In this document: positions 20,101 through 27,058 of the stretch, piece by piece
How positions within the stretch are numbered: position 1 is the first letter of the stretch
Layout of the letters: every line of letters starts with the position of its first letter
Source of the DNA: UBA4408 sp002389785
Lineage (GTDB): Bacteria > Bacteroidota > Bacteroidia > UBA4408
NCBI GenBank assembly: GCA_035438985.1
Contig: DAORJK010000015.1
Location: 1-64,000 of the forward strand
DNA length: 64,000 bases
Reading direction: 5' to 3'
The notes under the pieces: model-generated
The model's database searches: none
What the model was told of the DNA's origin: nothing
What the model saw: the letters and a program-made list of their open reading frames with translations, nothing else
Translations under genes and position numbers: made by a program

Positions 20101-20172
20101 ATTGGCTGATATTTGTGCTTTTGCTGAAAATGTTAGGAAACAAAGTACAAGCAGTGGTTTTAATTTGATCAT
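17116..20172 (-). CDS. T9SS-exported BNR/sortilin-like protein with PKD domain
   Basis: About 1,018 residues. The start at 20172 gives signal peptide MIKLKPLLVLCFLTFSAKAQ; the upstream ATG at 20208 would add 12 residues before it and overlap the preceding gene. Residues ~20-660 form Asp-box/BNR blades (S-x-D-x-G-x-T-W type strings such as SNDAGATW, SHDDGDNWD, STNQGSTW), as in VPS10/sortilin-like propellers. A PKD domain follows (~670-750, SYSWTFQGG), then a cleaved-adhesin/choice-of-anchor-J-like lectin fold (ENFSGVFPPAGW), and a C-terminal T9SS type A sorting domain (VYPNPSESDF to YQKKLTHL). It is likely a secreted or surface-attached binding protein or glycoside-acting propeller; no catalytic motif is recognised. 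Confidence 0.87.
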   Translation of the reverse strand: MIKLKPLLVLCFLTFSAKAQISANWHATGPIAFPINVSGQINGIGRVCQLKFHPSNPSKVYAASASGGLWISNNGGVLWKNKGTDFLPSTACASVCIDFTNDSILYLGTGDPNYYNTNYGIWKSNDAGATWFPANSGIGNRMAVELLMNPNNPNELIAATDDGIWKTYNGGLNWSLKKSGGAFKDMKFKASTNSDTIFAVTSSQYFRSVNMGETWSLITNGVFVPNGNGEGMRLAVSPANPDIVYIGMVADGGTILKSTDGGTSFTTAYHNPGQMLVGYTATTSGQGNYNFGITADPLNADKVLVVAHCVWRSNDAALTWTKLTDWAIDCHTDMHQIIYSPYNPNNLLNANDGGVFVSHDDGDNWDPFSDGLEATECYHAAQSPMVTNSISIGTQDNGELFYDNQWKTNRGGDWTDRMAYDYLIPNRVYYFSGNRRVVNGSDQPWGNPISGNARAMVFSPLQPNAAFVASSNVYRTLNLNAFTPSWTAILANNSTVKAMAVSPNDANDLYVVTNNLQIKHSVNALAATPTFTTLTAPSSTFNTASIAISKLNSNVVYITCGSNVYRSTNQGSTWVAISSGLPPVNIIKIYLDEYSPNEAAYVCSAAGVYYKNDTMSSWVNYSQGLPTIADIQDFMLTQDGAGNSILRVAYYGRGVWESGLYQPYLAPVANFTSVDTVICSGDGVQFQNLSSTNALSYSWTFQGGTPASSNLPNPLVHYSVAGDYSVSLIVSNSLGSDTTIKQLYIHVEGKNPLPLQENFSGVFPPAGWRIIDAFNDGINWQQSFITGGFGTSNECLYFDNYNLDAQGHRDAVRTPTFNLSNSAHAQLSFDVAYAMNSAPFYDTLVVYISYNCDQNRDIIYLKDASALQTAPASPNVTFVPTASEWRNELISLDAYIGQPNISIIFENRGYAGQELYIDNVNLVEPLGTVSGRKYNSINVYPNPSESDFTLSISDFQNQKLRLEVYSSSGVQVLSKNCFISKATEILPLEMNKFGKGIYFLHIKNEAGKTVYQKKLTHL

Positions 20173-20183
20173 ACGGTTTAAAA

Positions 20184-20618
20184 TTAGTTGCTTCGTTGAT
20201 GTTTCCATATTTCTAATCGTTGCGTTGGAGTTAGAATACTTCCATCATCTTGTACATAAGGAAGCATGGCTCTTTCCCAATGTTTAAATCGTTTGTACTG
20301 AAACGCAAAGCGTTCTGATTCTTCTGCACGTCGCTCCTGCTTGGTTGTAAATAGTTGCTGAAGTCTCGATTTTCGCTGCTCTGCCGGTTGCTCGCTATGC
20401 CCAATAATTTCTTCTTCTTCAATTGGCAATGGTCGATTTTTCCAAAAAGCTTCAAATGATTTTTGTGCTTCGTAATAATTGGCAAGTGTATCGTCCATAA
20501 GTAATACCCATCGAGGCAGCTTTTCCTTAATAGCGTTTTTTTCTTGCTGTTGTTGTGCAAATGAAGTCTTAACTCCCAGTGACACAAAAAATAGTGAGGC
20601 AATAATTATTCGTTTCAT
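20184..20618 (-). CDS. Small secreted protein, unknown, paired with the BNR protein
   Basis: A 144-residue protein with signal peptide (MKRIIIASLFFVSLGVKTSFAQ) and a charged, helix-prone mature part rich in Glu, Lys, Arg and Gln. The pattern FWKNRPLP...EEEEIIG and RFKHWERAMLPYV is not one I can name. It lies 11 bases upstream of the BNR protein start, in one probable operon, so the two may be exported together. Function unknown. Confidence 0.72.
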   Translation of the reverse strand: MKRIIIASLFFVSLGVKTSFAQQQQEKNAIKEKLPRWVLLMDDTLANYYEAQKSFEAFWKNRPLPIEEEEIIGHSEQPAEQRKSRLQQLFTTKQERRAEESERFAFQYKRFKHWERAMLPYVQDDGSILTPTQRLEIWKHQRSN

Positions 20619-20919
20619 TCATGTAATTAAGGCACCTAAAATAGTGAATCAAAGTTTAAAATGCGGAATAAAAATAAGTACTAGAAATGGGTAGGTGAAT
20701 ATTTTTTTAGGATTAGCTGTCAATTCAAATTGTAAAATTTGCTTGCTGCCATTTCTCTATGCATAAGTTCTTAAACCGGAAAGGAAATCATATCACCAAG
20801 AGTCGAGACATTTTCAATTAATATCTATTCAAAGTAATTTATTTCCCGTTCGGTAATTTTTTTTAGTAAAGCGCCAATACAGCTATTAATTTAGTTCTCG
20901 GTTTAGTTCTGGTTTTAAT

Positions 20920-20952
20920 CTTAAGGTTTCTTTGAAACAAAAAAACCTTAAG
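20920..20952. repeat. Hairpin CTTAAGGTTT / AAACCTTAAG
   Basis: Perfect 10-bp inverted repeat with a 13-base loop, 4 bases from the element at 20957. On the minus strand it lies downstream of selD; the T run falls in the stem and loop rather than after it, so it is not a classical terminator. Confidence 0.6.
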
Positions 20953-20956
20953 AAAT

Positions 20957-21027
20957 AGTTGTGAGGGAAATTCGTAAGCTCTATATTTTCATGGTGGTTA
21001 TATTTGCTTTGAGCGTACCTCACAACT
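20957..21027 (+). repeat. 71-bp element with terminal inverted repeats (copy A)
   Basis: It begins AGTTGTGAGG and ends CCTCACAACT, exact 10-bp inverted ends, and has the internal string TTTTCATGGTGGTTATATTT at 20986-21005. The same ends and same internal string occur inverted at 49794-49865. It abuts the 3' end of selD (stop at 21032). Confidence 0.75.
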
Positions 21028-21031
21028 TCTT

Positions 21032-22075
21032 TTAACTCTTCACAATCACACATTTTTCTTGTTGTGCCATCATTCTCCCAATTGGTTTAGTTGCAAATTC
21101 AGGTAAACCAAACTCTTTCATTAAATTACAATATTCATCTACTTTATCCGAATCAACTGCAACCAATAAACCACCACTTGTTTGGGGATCACAAAGCGAA
21201 ATAAATTCAAGTGCCTCCATGCCCTTCACTTTATCCTTATATGCATTAAAATTGCGTGTAGTGTTATCAGGAAAACAAAATTGGCTGGCATAAACTTGAC
21301 TTTCTTCAATTAGCGGCACAGCATTAAAATTAATCTCCGCGCTAGTTCCACTTCCTTCGCACATTTCAATTAAATGCCCAAGTAATCCAAAACCGGTTAT
21401 ATCGGTCATTGCATGCACACCTTCCAACTTTGCTAATTCTTGACCAATGCTATTTAAAGAGCTCATTGTTTCGAGTAAAACAGCATAGTCATTTTCCTTT
21501 AATATTCCTCGTTTTAGGGCAGTTGCTAAAATGCCACTACCAATTGCTTTGGTTAAAAATAATACATCCCCTTGTTGAGCAGTACTATTTCTTTTAAGCT
21601 GTGATATTTTCACTCTTCCGGTAACGGCCAATCCAAAAATTGGTTCTAAACTATCAACACTGTGTCCACCGGCTAAAGGAATCCCAGCCTTTTCACAGAT
21701 TTCTCGGCTACCTTGCAACACCTGTGCTGCAATTACTACATCAAGTTTTTCAATGGGCCATCCTAAAATTGCAACAGCGAGTAAGGGTGTGCCCCCCATT
21801 GCATAAACATCGCTGATTGCATTTGCTGAGGCTATTTTTCCAAAATCAACAGCATCATCAACAACCGGCATAAAAAAATCGGTTGTACTAATAATTGCTG
21901 TACCATCGCCCAAATCTAGTACAGCCGCATCATCCTTTTCTCGATTACCTACTAATAAATTCTTTATTTCGCCGCTAACTTCATTGTTTTTCAAAATGCT
22001 CTCCAATACTGATGGTGCTATTTTACAGCCGCATCCTGCCGCTCTACTAAACTGAGTTAATTTAATTTTTTCCAT
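21032..22075 (-). CDS. selD: Selenide, water dikinase
   Basis: A 347-residue enzyme making selenophosphate from selenide and ATP. The N-terminal loop reads SRAAGCGCKIAP with Cys15, the position of the catalytic Cys/Sec (E. coli Cys17), and Lys18 (E. coli Lys20); the gene therefore does not need selenocysteine. The ATP/Mg site of the AIRS-like fold shows as DDAAVLDLGDGTA and STTDFF near residues 48-68, and GGHSVDS is present. The start at 22075 lies 11 bases from the mnmH stop, so the two form an operon (mnmH upstream), supplying selenophosphate for tRNA modification. Confidence 0.95.
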   Translation of the reverse strand: MEKIKLTQFSRAAGCGCKIAPSVLESILKNNEVSGEIKNLLVGNREKDDAAVLDLGDGTAIISTTDFFMPVVDDAVDFGKIASANAISDVYAMGGTPLLAVAILGWPIEKLDVVIAAQVLQGSREICEKAGIPLAGGHSVDSLEPIFGLAVTGRVKISQLKRNSTAQQGDVLFLTKAIGSGILATALKRGILKENDYAVLLETMSSLNSIGQELAKLEGVHAMTDITGFGLLGHLIEMCEGSGTSAEINFNAVPLIEESQVYASQFCFPDNTTRNFNAYKDKVKGMEALEFISLCDPQTSGGLLVAVDSDKVDEYCNLMKEFGLPEFATKPIGRMMAQQEKCVIVKS

Positions 22076-22086
22076 ATACGAATTCG

Positions 22087-23133
22087 TTACCTTACTGCAT
22101 CTACAGCAATTTCTTTAGTATGTAAGTTTCGAACGATTTCTGCTGTTTCTTCATTCATACATCCATTAAGTTGAATTATATAAATGCTCGAAGCATCGCG
22201 TTTACTCATTCCGTACAAATAAAAATCGTCGTAATAGCCCAGTAAAACTTCTGCCCAAAGTGCTAATTCATTGTTTTGCAAGTGTGTCAATGCTTGTCGC
22301 ATCCTTAAGTTTCCTAATTTTTTTTCAATTTTTCTAGTAGCCATTTCCAGCAATTCTTTCGGAAAATTCCCATATTCCTTACAAATTCTTTCTATTCTAC
22401 ACTCAATTGGAAGCACCAGTTCAATCACCTTAGCTTGACGCATTTGTACATACAATGCATCCGGAATTTTGTTGGCCCCGATTACTCTACTTTCATTCTC
22501 GAGCCAAATTGTTTTTGATGCATCACAAGCCAGAAGCTGCATAAATAAATCGTTTTCGAATTGTTCATTGCTCACTTGGCATTCTTGACCAATACCCCCA
22601 AAAGCAGAACCTTTATGGTGTGCCAATTGTTCTAAATCAATAACTTGTTCACCTTTGGCTTTTAAATAAGTTAACAATTCCGTTTTACCGGAACCTGTTT
22701 TTCCGCCCAGAATTGTATACTTCCGCTTATCGGCTATTCCTTTAATTGCCTCATTTCTAAAGGCTTTATACCCTCCTTTTAAAAGCACAACTTCAAAACC
22801 TGCAGTTGAAAATAACCAGGCCATAATATTACTGCGCATTCCACCTCGCCAACAATACACATGAACCTTATTGTTCACAGCCAACGACTTTGCTAGTTCA
22901 ATGTAACTCGCGAATTTAGCGCCCACCAGCTCAAACCCTTTTTCAACTGCTTTGCGATTTCCTTCTTGCTTATAAATGGTGCCAACAATTGCACGCTCTT
23001 CATTGTTAAGCAAGGATATTGATTTGGCTCCCGGTATATGACCTTGATTAAACTCAGCCTCACTGCGAACATCAATTATAGCTGACTGTGCGCTACTTTC
23101 GAGAAAAGTATGAAAACTGTGAGTTGAGTACAT
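22087..23133 (-). CDS. mnmH: tRNA 2-selenouridine synthase
   Basis: A 348-residue protein (also SelU/YbbB) that replaces sulfur by selenium at the wobble 2-thiouridine of tRNAs through a geranylated intermediate, using selenophosphate. Residues 1-125 are a rhodanese domain with catalytic Cys94 in YCWRGGMRS; residues ~138-340 are a P-loop domain with GGKTGSGKT (143-151). Length matches the family. First gene of the mnmH-selD operon and divergent from the gene at 23175, with 41 bases between the starts. Confidence 0.95.
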   Translation of the reverse strand: MYSTHSFHTFLESSAQSAIIDVRSEAEFNQGHIPGAKSISLLNNEERAIVGTIYKQEGNRKAVEKGFELVGAKFASYIELAKSLAVNNKVHVYCWRGGMRSNIMAWLFSTAGFEVVLLKGGYKAFRNEAIKGIADKRKYTILGGKTGSGKTELLTYLKAKGEQVIDLEQLAHHKGSAFGGIGQECQVSNEQFENDLFMQLLACDASKTIWLENESRVIGANKIPDALYVQMRQAKVIELVLPIECRIERICKEYGNFPKELLEMATRKIEKKLGNLRMRQALTHLQNNELALWAEVLLGYYDDFYLYGMSKRDASSIYIIQLNGCMNEETAEIVRNLHTKEIAVDAVR

Positions 23134-23153
23134 GAAATTTTTGCTAAAAATAG

Positions 23154-23161
23154 TAATTTTG
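23154..23161 (+). promoter_or_regulatory. Putative -7 box TAATTTTG
   Basis: TAATTTTG matches TAnnTTTG, 13 bases before the ATG at 23175, which would give a very short leader. It lies in the 41-base gap between divergent mnmH and the hydroxylase gene. Confidence 0.42.
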
Positions 23162-23174
23162 CGCCGCTAAAATT

Positions 23175-24074
23175 ATGTTTGAGGAATTTAAAGAATCGCT
23201 AGTAATTTTAATTACCACTCCGGTATACCTTGTACTCATTGCTCTTGAAATGCTGATGAGCAGCTTGCACCACAAGCATTTCTACACGCTAAAGGACACC
23301 CTAACAAACGTGTATTTAATGAGTTTAAATTTTGTACTTGATATACTTTTAAGAGCAGTGTGCCTGTTTGTGCTCACCTATTTTTTTCGCTTTCATTTTT
23401 TTCAATTTCAACAGCCTTTTTGGTATTGGTTTTTATTGCTGATTTTACTGGATATTGCCTTTTATTTTCAACACAGAGTTGATCATTTTTCACGCGTATT
23501 TTGGGCAGTGCATGTGACGCATCATTCTTCCGATTATTTTAATTTAACAACCGGTTTTCGCTCTTCGGTTTTTCAACCTTTGTACCGCTTCATTTATTTT
23601 ATTCCGCTTTCCTTAATGGGTTTTAAAGGTGTAGATATCATGTTAATGTATTCGATTACTCAGATATATGGCATTTTAATTCATACACAGTATATTGATA
23701 AGTTGGGTTTTCTTGAATGGTTTATGGCAACTCCATCACACCATCGTGTGCATCATGCCAGTAATATTAAATACCTGGATAAGAACATGGGAATGGTGTT
23801 TATTATTTGGGATAAATTATTTGGTACTTTTGCCGAAGAGGATAACCGCGATGAAGCAATTCAATTTGGCTTAACTAAAAAGCTCGATCAACCTTACCAT
23901 CCGGTAAAAATTATTTTTCATGAATGGCAAAATATTGTGGCAGATATGAAAAAGAAGTTACCACTTACAATAAAATTAAAATACCTCTTTTATCCTCCGG
24001 GTTGGAGTCACGATGGCAGTAGCAAGACATCGAAGCAGCTTAGAGCCGAAGTAAAAAAAAGCAAGTTGAGTTAA
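23175..24074 (+). CDS. Fatty acid hydroxylase/sterol desaturase-superfamily membrane protein
   Basis: A 299-residue membrane di-iron enzyme. The three histidine clusters that bind the irons are H100-x3-H104, H113-x2-H116-H117 and H189-H190-x2-H193-H194. Hydrophobic segments occupy ~10-30, ~45-72, ~83-98 and ~135-170. Family members hydroxylate or desaturate lipids, including fatty acids, sphingoid bases and carotenoids. An alpha-oxoamine synthase (lipid long-chain base enzyme) lies 1.1 kb downstream on the same strand, which makes a role in membrane lipid modification plausible but unproven. Confidence 0.88.
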   Translation: MFEEFKESLVILITTPVYLVLIALEMLMSSLHHKHFYTLKDTLTNVYLMSLNFVLDILLRAVCLFVLTYFFRFHFFQFQQPFWYWFLLLILLDIAFYFQHRVDHFSRVFWAVHVTHHSSDYFNLTTGFRSSVFQPLYRFIYFIPLSLMGFKGVDIMLMYSITQIYGILIHTQYIDKLGFLEWFMATPSHHRVHHASNIKYLDKNMGMVFIIWDKLFGTFAEEDNRDEAIQFGLTKKLDQPYHPVKIIFHEWQNIVADMKKKLPLTIKLKYLFYPPGWSHDGSSKTSKQLRAEVKKSKLS

Positions 24075-24127
24075 GTAATCGCAATTTCGCGCACTAACTT
24101 CCTTACTGCTACTATTAAAACTGTTCA

Positions 24128-24931
24128 ATGAAATCTAAAAAACTTTCTTTTATTGAAACCCGCGATTTACTTGAGGAAAATTTTTTGTTGTACAATCAGC
24201 CTTCCTTTATTGCGAGCGATCCAATTTCTATTCCGCACCTTTATAGTAAGAAGCAAGATATAGAAATTGCCGGTTTTTTAGCTGCTACTATTGCTTGGGG
24301 AAATCGCAGCAGTATACTCACAAACGCCAAGAGAATAATGCAACTGATGAACAATTCCCCACATGAATTTGTACTAAATTTTACTGAAACACAAGCCTCT
24401 TTTTCCAGCTTAAAAAACTTCGTACACCGAACCTTTAATGGTGAAGATTTGATTTATTTCATCTTGGCCTTACAGCATATTTACCGAGAAAATAAAGACA
24501 TGGAAAGCTTCTTCGTAAAGGGCTACAATAAAACGGACAGTGATTTAAAACAAGCCATTGCTCATTTTAGAAACACTTTTTTTGAATTGGAACATCCCAA
24601 GCGTACACAAAAACATGTTGCCGATACAGCGAAAAATTCAGCTGCCAAACGCATCAATCTATTTTTGCGTTGGATGGTTCGAAAAGATACAAAAGGTGTT
24701 GATTTTGGCTTGTGGAATAAAATTCCTACAGCTGTTTTATCTTGTCCTTTAGATGTGCATTCGGGAACTGTAGCACGAAAATTAGGCTTGCTTCAACGAA
24801 CTCAAAACGATTGGAAAGCATGTGCCGAATTAACTTCTAACTTAAAGTTGTTTGATGCAAACGATCCGGTTAAATATGATTTTGCTTTGTTTGGATTAGG
24901 GGTGAATAAAGCGTTGAACATAAACACTTAA
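24128..24931 (+). CDS. TIGR02757 family (DUF2400) protein
   Basis: A 267-residue soluble protein of a family widespread in Bacteroidota, with no known function. Typical segments are IAGFLAATIAWGNR (~47-60), LFLRWMVRKD (~174-183) and CPLDVHSGTVARKLGL (~204-219). The C-terminal part (VHSGTVARKLGL...FDANDPVKYDFALFGLG) resembles the helix-hairpin-helix architecture of DNA glycosylases such as endonuclease III, which suggests, weakly, a nucleic-acid role. Alone between a lipid hydroxylase-like gene and the oxoamine synthase. Confidence 0.85.
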   Translation: MKSKKLSFIETRDLLEENFLLYNQPSFIASDPISIPHLYSKKQDIEIAGFLAATIAWGNRSSILTNAKRIMQLMNNSPHEFVLNFTETQASFSSLKNFVHRTFNGEDLIYFILALQHIYRENKDMESFFVKGYNKTDSDLKQAIAHFRNTFFELEHPKRTQKHVADTAKNSAAKRINLFLRWMVRKDTKGVDFGLWNKIPTAVLSCPLDVHSGTVARKLGLLQRTQNDWKACAELTSNLKLFDANDPVKYDFALFGLGVNKALNINT

Positions 24932-25167
24932 CTTTTGAATAACTGAATTTACAATATTTATTTAAGAAACTTACACACAATTGTACTTAAATAAAGTCAG
25001 TCAAAAACTAACTTTTCAATCAAAAACTTACCTGTAATTTGTGCTAATTGAGCTAATGGTATAAGTATGCAAATGTTTCCAAATTATATTGGAAAATAAC
25101 TGAGGTATTTATCCAAAAAATGAATTAATTTCGCAATCATTTTGTAATTAACTTAAAACGATATACT

Positions 25168-26409
25168 GTGGATTTATTTGAAAAAATTAGAGCAAACCGC
25201 GGACCTATTGGTCAACACGCCAAAGAATCGCATGGCTATTTTACCTTTCCTAAATTAGAAGGTGAAATTGGACCTCACATGGTTTTTAGAGGCAAGAAAA
25301 GATTGAACTGGAGTTTGAATAATTACCTGGGTTTAGCCAACCATCCCGAAGTGCGAAAGGCTGATGCCGATGCTGCGGCTCAGTATGGATTTGCCTTGCC
25401 AATGGGCGCCCGCATGATGAGTGGAAATTCAAATCAACACGAACAACTCGAAGCCGAATTATCAGCCTTTGTTCAAAAAGAAGATACCATACTTTGTAAT
25501 TTTGGTTATCAGGCAATGGTTTCAGCAATCGACTGCCTGGTTGATCGCCACGATGTGATTGTGTATGATGCCGAAAGTCATGCTTGTATTTTGGATGGCG
25601 TTCGCTTACACATGGGCAAACGCTATGTATTTGCACACAACGATATTGAAAGCTGCGAAAAGCAATTGCAACGTGCAACCAAACTTGTTGAAAATACAGG
25701 AGGTGCAATTTTAGTAATTACCGAAGGCGTATTTGGAATGAGCGGAAATCAAGGTAAACTAAAGGAAATAGTGGCCTTGAAGAAAAAATATAAATTCCGT
25801 TTGTTTGTGGATGATGCACACGGAATAGGTACCATGGGAGCCACCGGTGGTGGAACCGGACAAGCACAAGGATGCCAGGATGGTATTGATATTTACTTTG
25901 GAACTTTTGCTAAATCATTTGCCTTAATCGGTGGATTTATTTCGAGCGATGAACAAGTGGTTGAATACTTGCGCTACAACATGCGTTCTCAAATTTTTGC
26001 GAAAGCATTACCAATGCCTTTGGTTGTTGGAGCCTTAAAACGTATTGAATTAATGCGCACTCAGCCACAATTAAAAGATAAGTTGTGGGAAATTACCAAT
26101 GCCCTGCAAAGCGGATTGAAAGAGGCCGGTTTTAACATAGGTACAACCAATTCGCCGGTAACTCCGGTTTACATGAATGGAAGCATTCCTGAATCAACCA
26201 ATTTGATTTTAGACTTACGCGAAAATTACGACATCTTTTGTTCCATGGTGGTGTATCCGGTGGTTCCAAAAGGTGTAATAATTTTACGCCTCATCCCTAC
26301 TGCTGTACATACGCTTGAAGATGTAAAATACACCATCGATGCTTTCAGCAAAATTTATCATAAACTTACTTCAGGTCAGTATATGAGTGAAAAAATTGCA
26401 GCTATTTAA
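25168..26409 (+). CDS. Alpha-oxoamine synthase (serine palmitoyltransferase / sulfonolipid synthase type)
   Basis: A 413-residue PLP enzyme condensing an amino acid with an acyl-CoA/ACP. The start is GTG 25168, giving the usual N-terminus. NNYLGLANHP (51-60), His138 in ESHAC (cofactor stacking), D215-D-A-H218, and the PLP lysine Lys249 in GTFAKSFALIGGF are visible; the C-terminal VPKGVIILRLIPTAVH also fits. In Bacteroidota, members of this group are serine palmitoyltransferases (sphingolipids), cysteate acyltransferases (sulfonolipids) or KBL-like enzymes. I cannot separate them by eye; lipid synthesis is likelier than threonine catabolism because no threonine dehydrogenase is nearby. A good terminator follows. 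Confidence 0.85.
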   Translation: MDLFEKIRANRGPIGQHAKESHGYFTFPKLEGEIGPHMVFRGKKRLNWSLNNYLGLANHPEVRKADADAAAQYGFALPMGARMMSGNSNQHEQLEAELSAFVQKEDTILCNFGYQAMVSAIDCLVDRHDVIVYDAESHACILDGVRLHMGKRYVFAHNDIESCEKQLQRATKLVENTGGAILVITEGVFGMSGNQGKLKEIVALKKKYKFRLFVDDAHGIGTMGATGGGTGQAQGCQDGIDIYFGTFAKSFALIGGFISSDEQVVEYLRYNMRSQIFAKALPMPLVVGALKRIELMRTQPQLKDKLWEITNALQSGLKEAGFNIGTTNSPVTPVYMNGSIPESTNLILDLRENYDIFCSMVVYPVVPKGVIILRLIPTAVHTLEDVKYTIDAFSKIYHKLTSGQYMSEKIAAI

Positions 26410-26427
26410 ACTGTAATAAAATGCTTG

Positions 26428-26465
26428 AAAATCCCTTTGCCACAAAGCAGAGGGATTTTTTATTT
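26428..26465 (+). terminator. Intrinsic terminator after the oxoamine synthase
   Basis: 13-bp stem AAAATCCCTTTGC / GCAGAGGGATTTT with one G-U pair and a CACAAA loop, followed by a T-rich tract. It separates the oxoamine synthase from the small membrane gene at 26507. Confidence 0.9.
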
Positions 26466-26506
26466 TTAGAACTAATTTCTTTTTAGATTTAATAAAACTG
26501 AAACGT

Positions 26507-26878
26507 ATGCAAGAACAAGTAAACAAGTATCCTCGTTACAGAGCACTCGAAAATTTCCACATTGTATTATGGTTATTTAAAGACTTGTGTTGGTGCAGTA
26601 ATTCAAAAACAATGGGTTTGTTGCTAATTATTCCAACCTTGTTGCTGGCGATTTACATTTTGTACTTACACTGGCCAGAAAAAGTTGAGCGCTTACACAA
26701 TGCTGCTGTAGTATGCTGGATTTGCGCCAATTCGGTTTGGATGATCGGAGAATTTTTCTTTGAAGACGGTTTAAGAGAATACGCCTTGCTGTTTTTTATA
26801 AGTGGAATTATCTGTATCAGCTATTATTATTTATCAGAATTCTTTTTAAAAATAAATCGAAAAAAAATAACTGAATAA
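26507..26878 (+). CDS. Small membrane protein, unknown
   Basis: A 123-residue protein with three predicted membrane segments (about 37-54 LLLIIPTLLLAIYILYL, 67-84 AVVCWICANSVWMIGEFF, 91-113 ALLFFISGIICISYYYL) and a short charged tail. The N-terminal YRALENFHIVLWLFKDLCW is amphipathic. The pattern recurs in hypothetical proteins of Bacteroidota, as far as I recall, without known function. It stands alone behind a terminator. Confidence 0.68.
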   Translation: MQEQVNKYPRYRALENFHIVLWLFKDLCWCSNSKTMGLLLIIPTLLLAIYILYLHWPEKVERLHNAAVVCWICANSVWMIGEFFFEDGLREYALLFFISGIICISYYYLSEFFLKINRKKITE

Positions 26879-26933
26879 ACTTAGTTGTCAAAATTTCAGC
26901 CTCCTACGCTACAGTATTTAAAGGAACGCTGAT

Positions 26934-26964
26934 TGGGCTGATTTTACTGATTTTCGCGGATTTG
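26934..26964. repeat. Short GCTGAT-type degenerate repeat
   Basis: GCTGATTGGGCTGATTTTAC followed by TGATTTTCGCGGATT gives four degenerate CTGAT/GGATT units between the membrane protein gene and the M28 peptidase stop. Similar degenerate tracts are common intergenic filler in environmental genomes. No coding or structural role is visible. Confidence 0.45.
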
Positions 26965-27058
26965 CCTATGTTATAAACTATCCATTTCATATCAACTGAA
27001 CTCAAGCGGAAACAAGCAAAAAATTTACCGGTAGTAATGGAGTTGCGAAATTAGAAAA

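Larger units (their letters stand above)
20619..21031. other. Intergenic region with hairpin and inverted-repeat element
   Basis: No gene is supported here. It holds a hairpin at 20920-20952 and a 71-bp inverted-repeat-bounded element at 20957-21027 that reappears inverted at 49794. The rest is AT-rich sequence with no recognised motif. Confidence 0.7.

Noticed and set aside
20231..20602. Alternative minus-strand frame of 123 codons
   Set aside because: Overlaps the 20184-20618 gene in another frame; the latter has a signal peptide and matches the neighbour spacing.
20920..20952. Terminator of selD
   Set aside because: The T-run lies inside the stem and loop rather than after it, and it is ~80 bases beyond the stop with the inverted-repeat element between.
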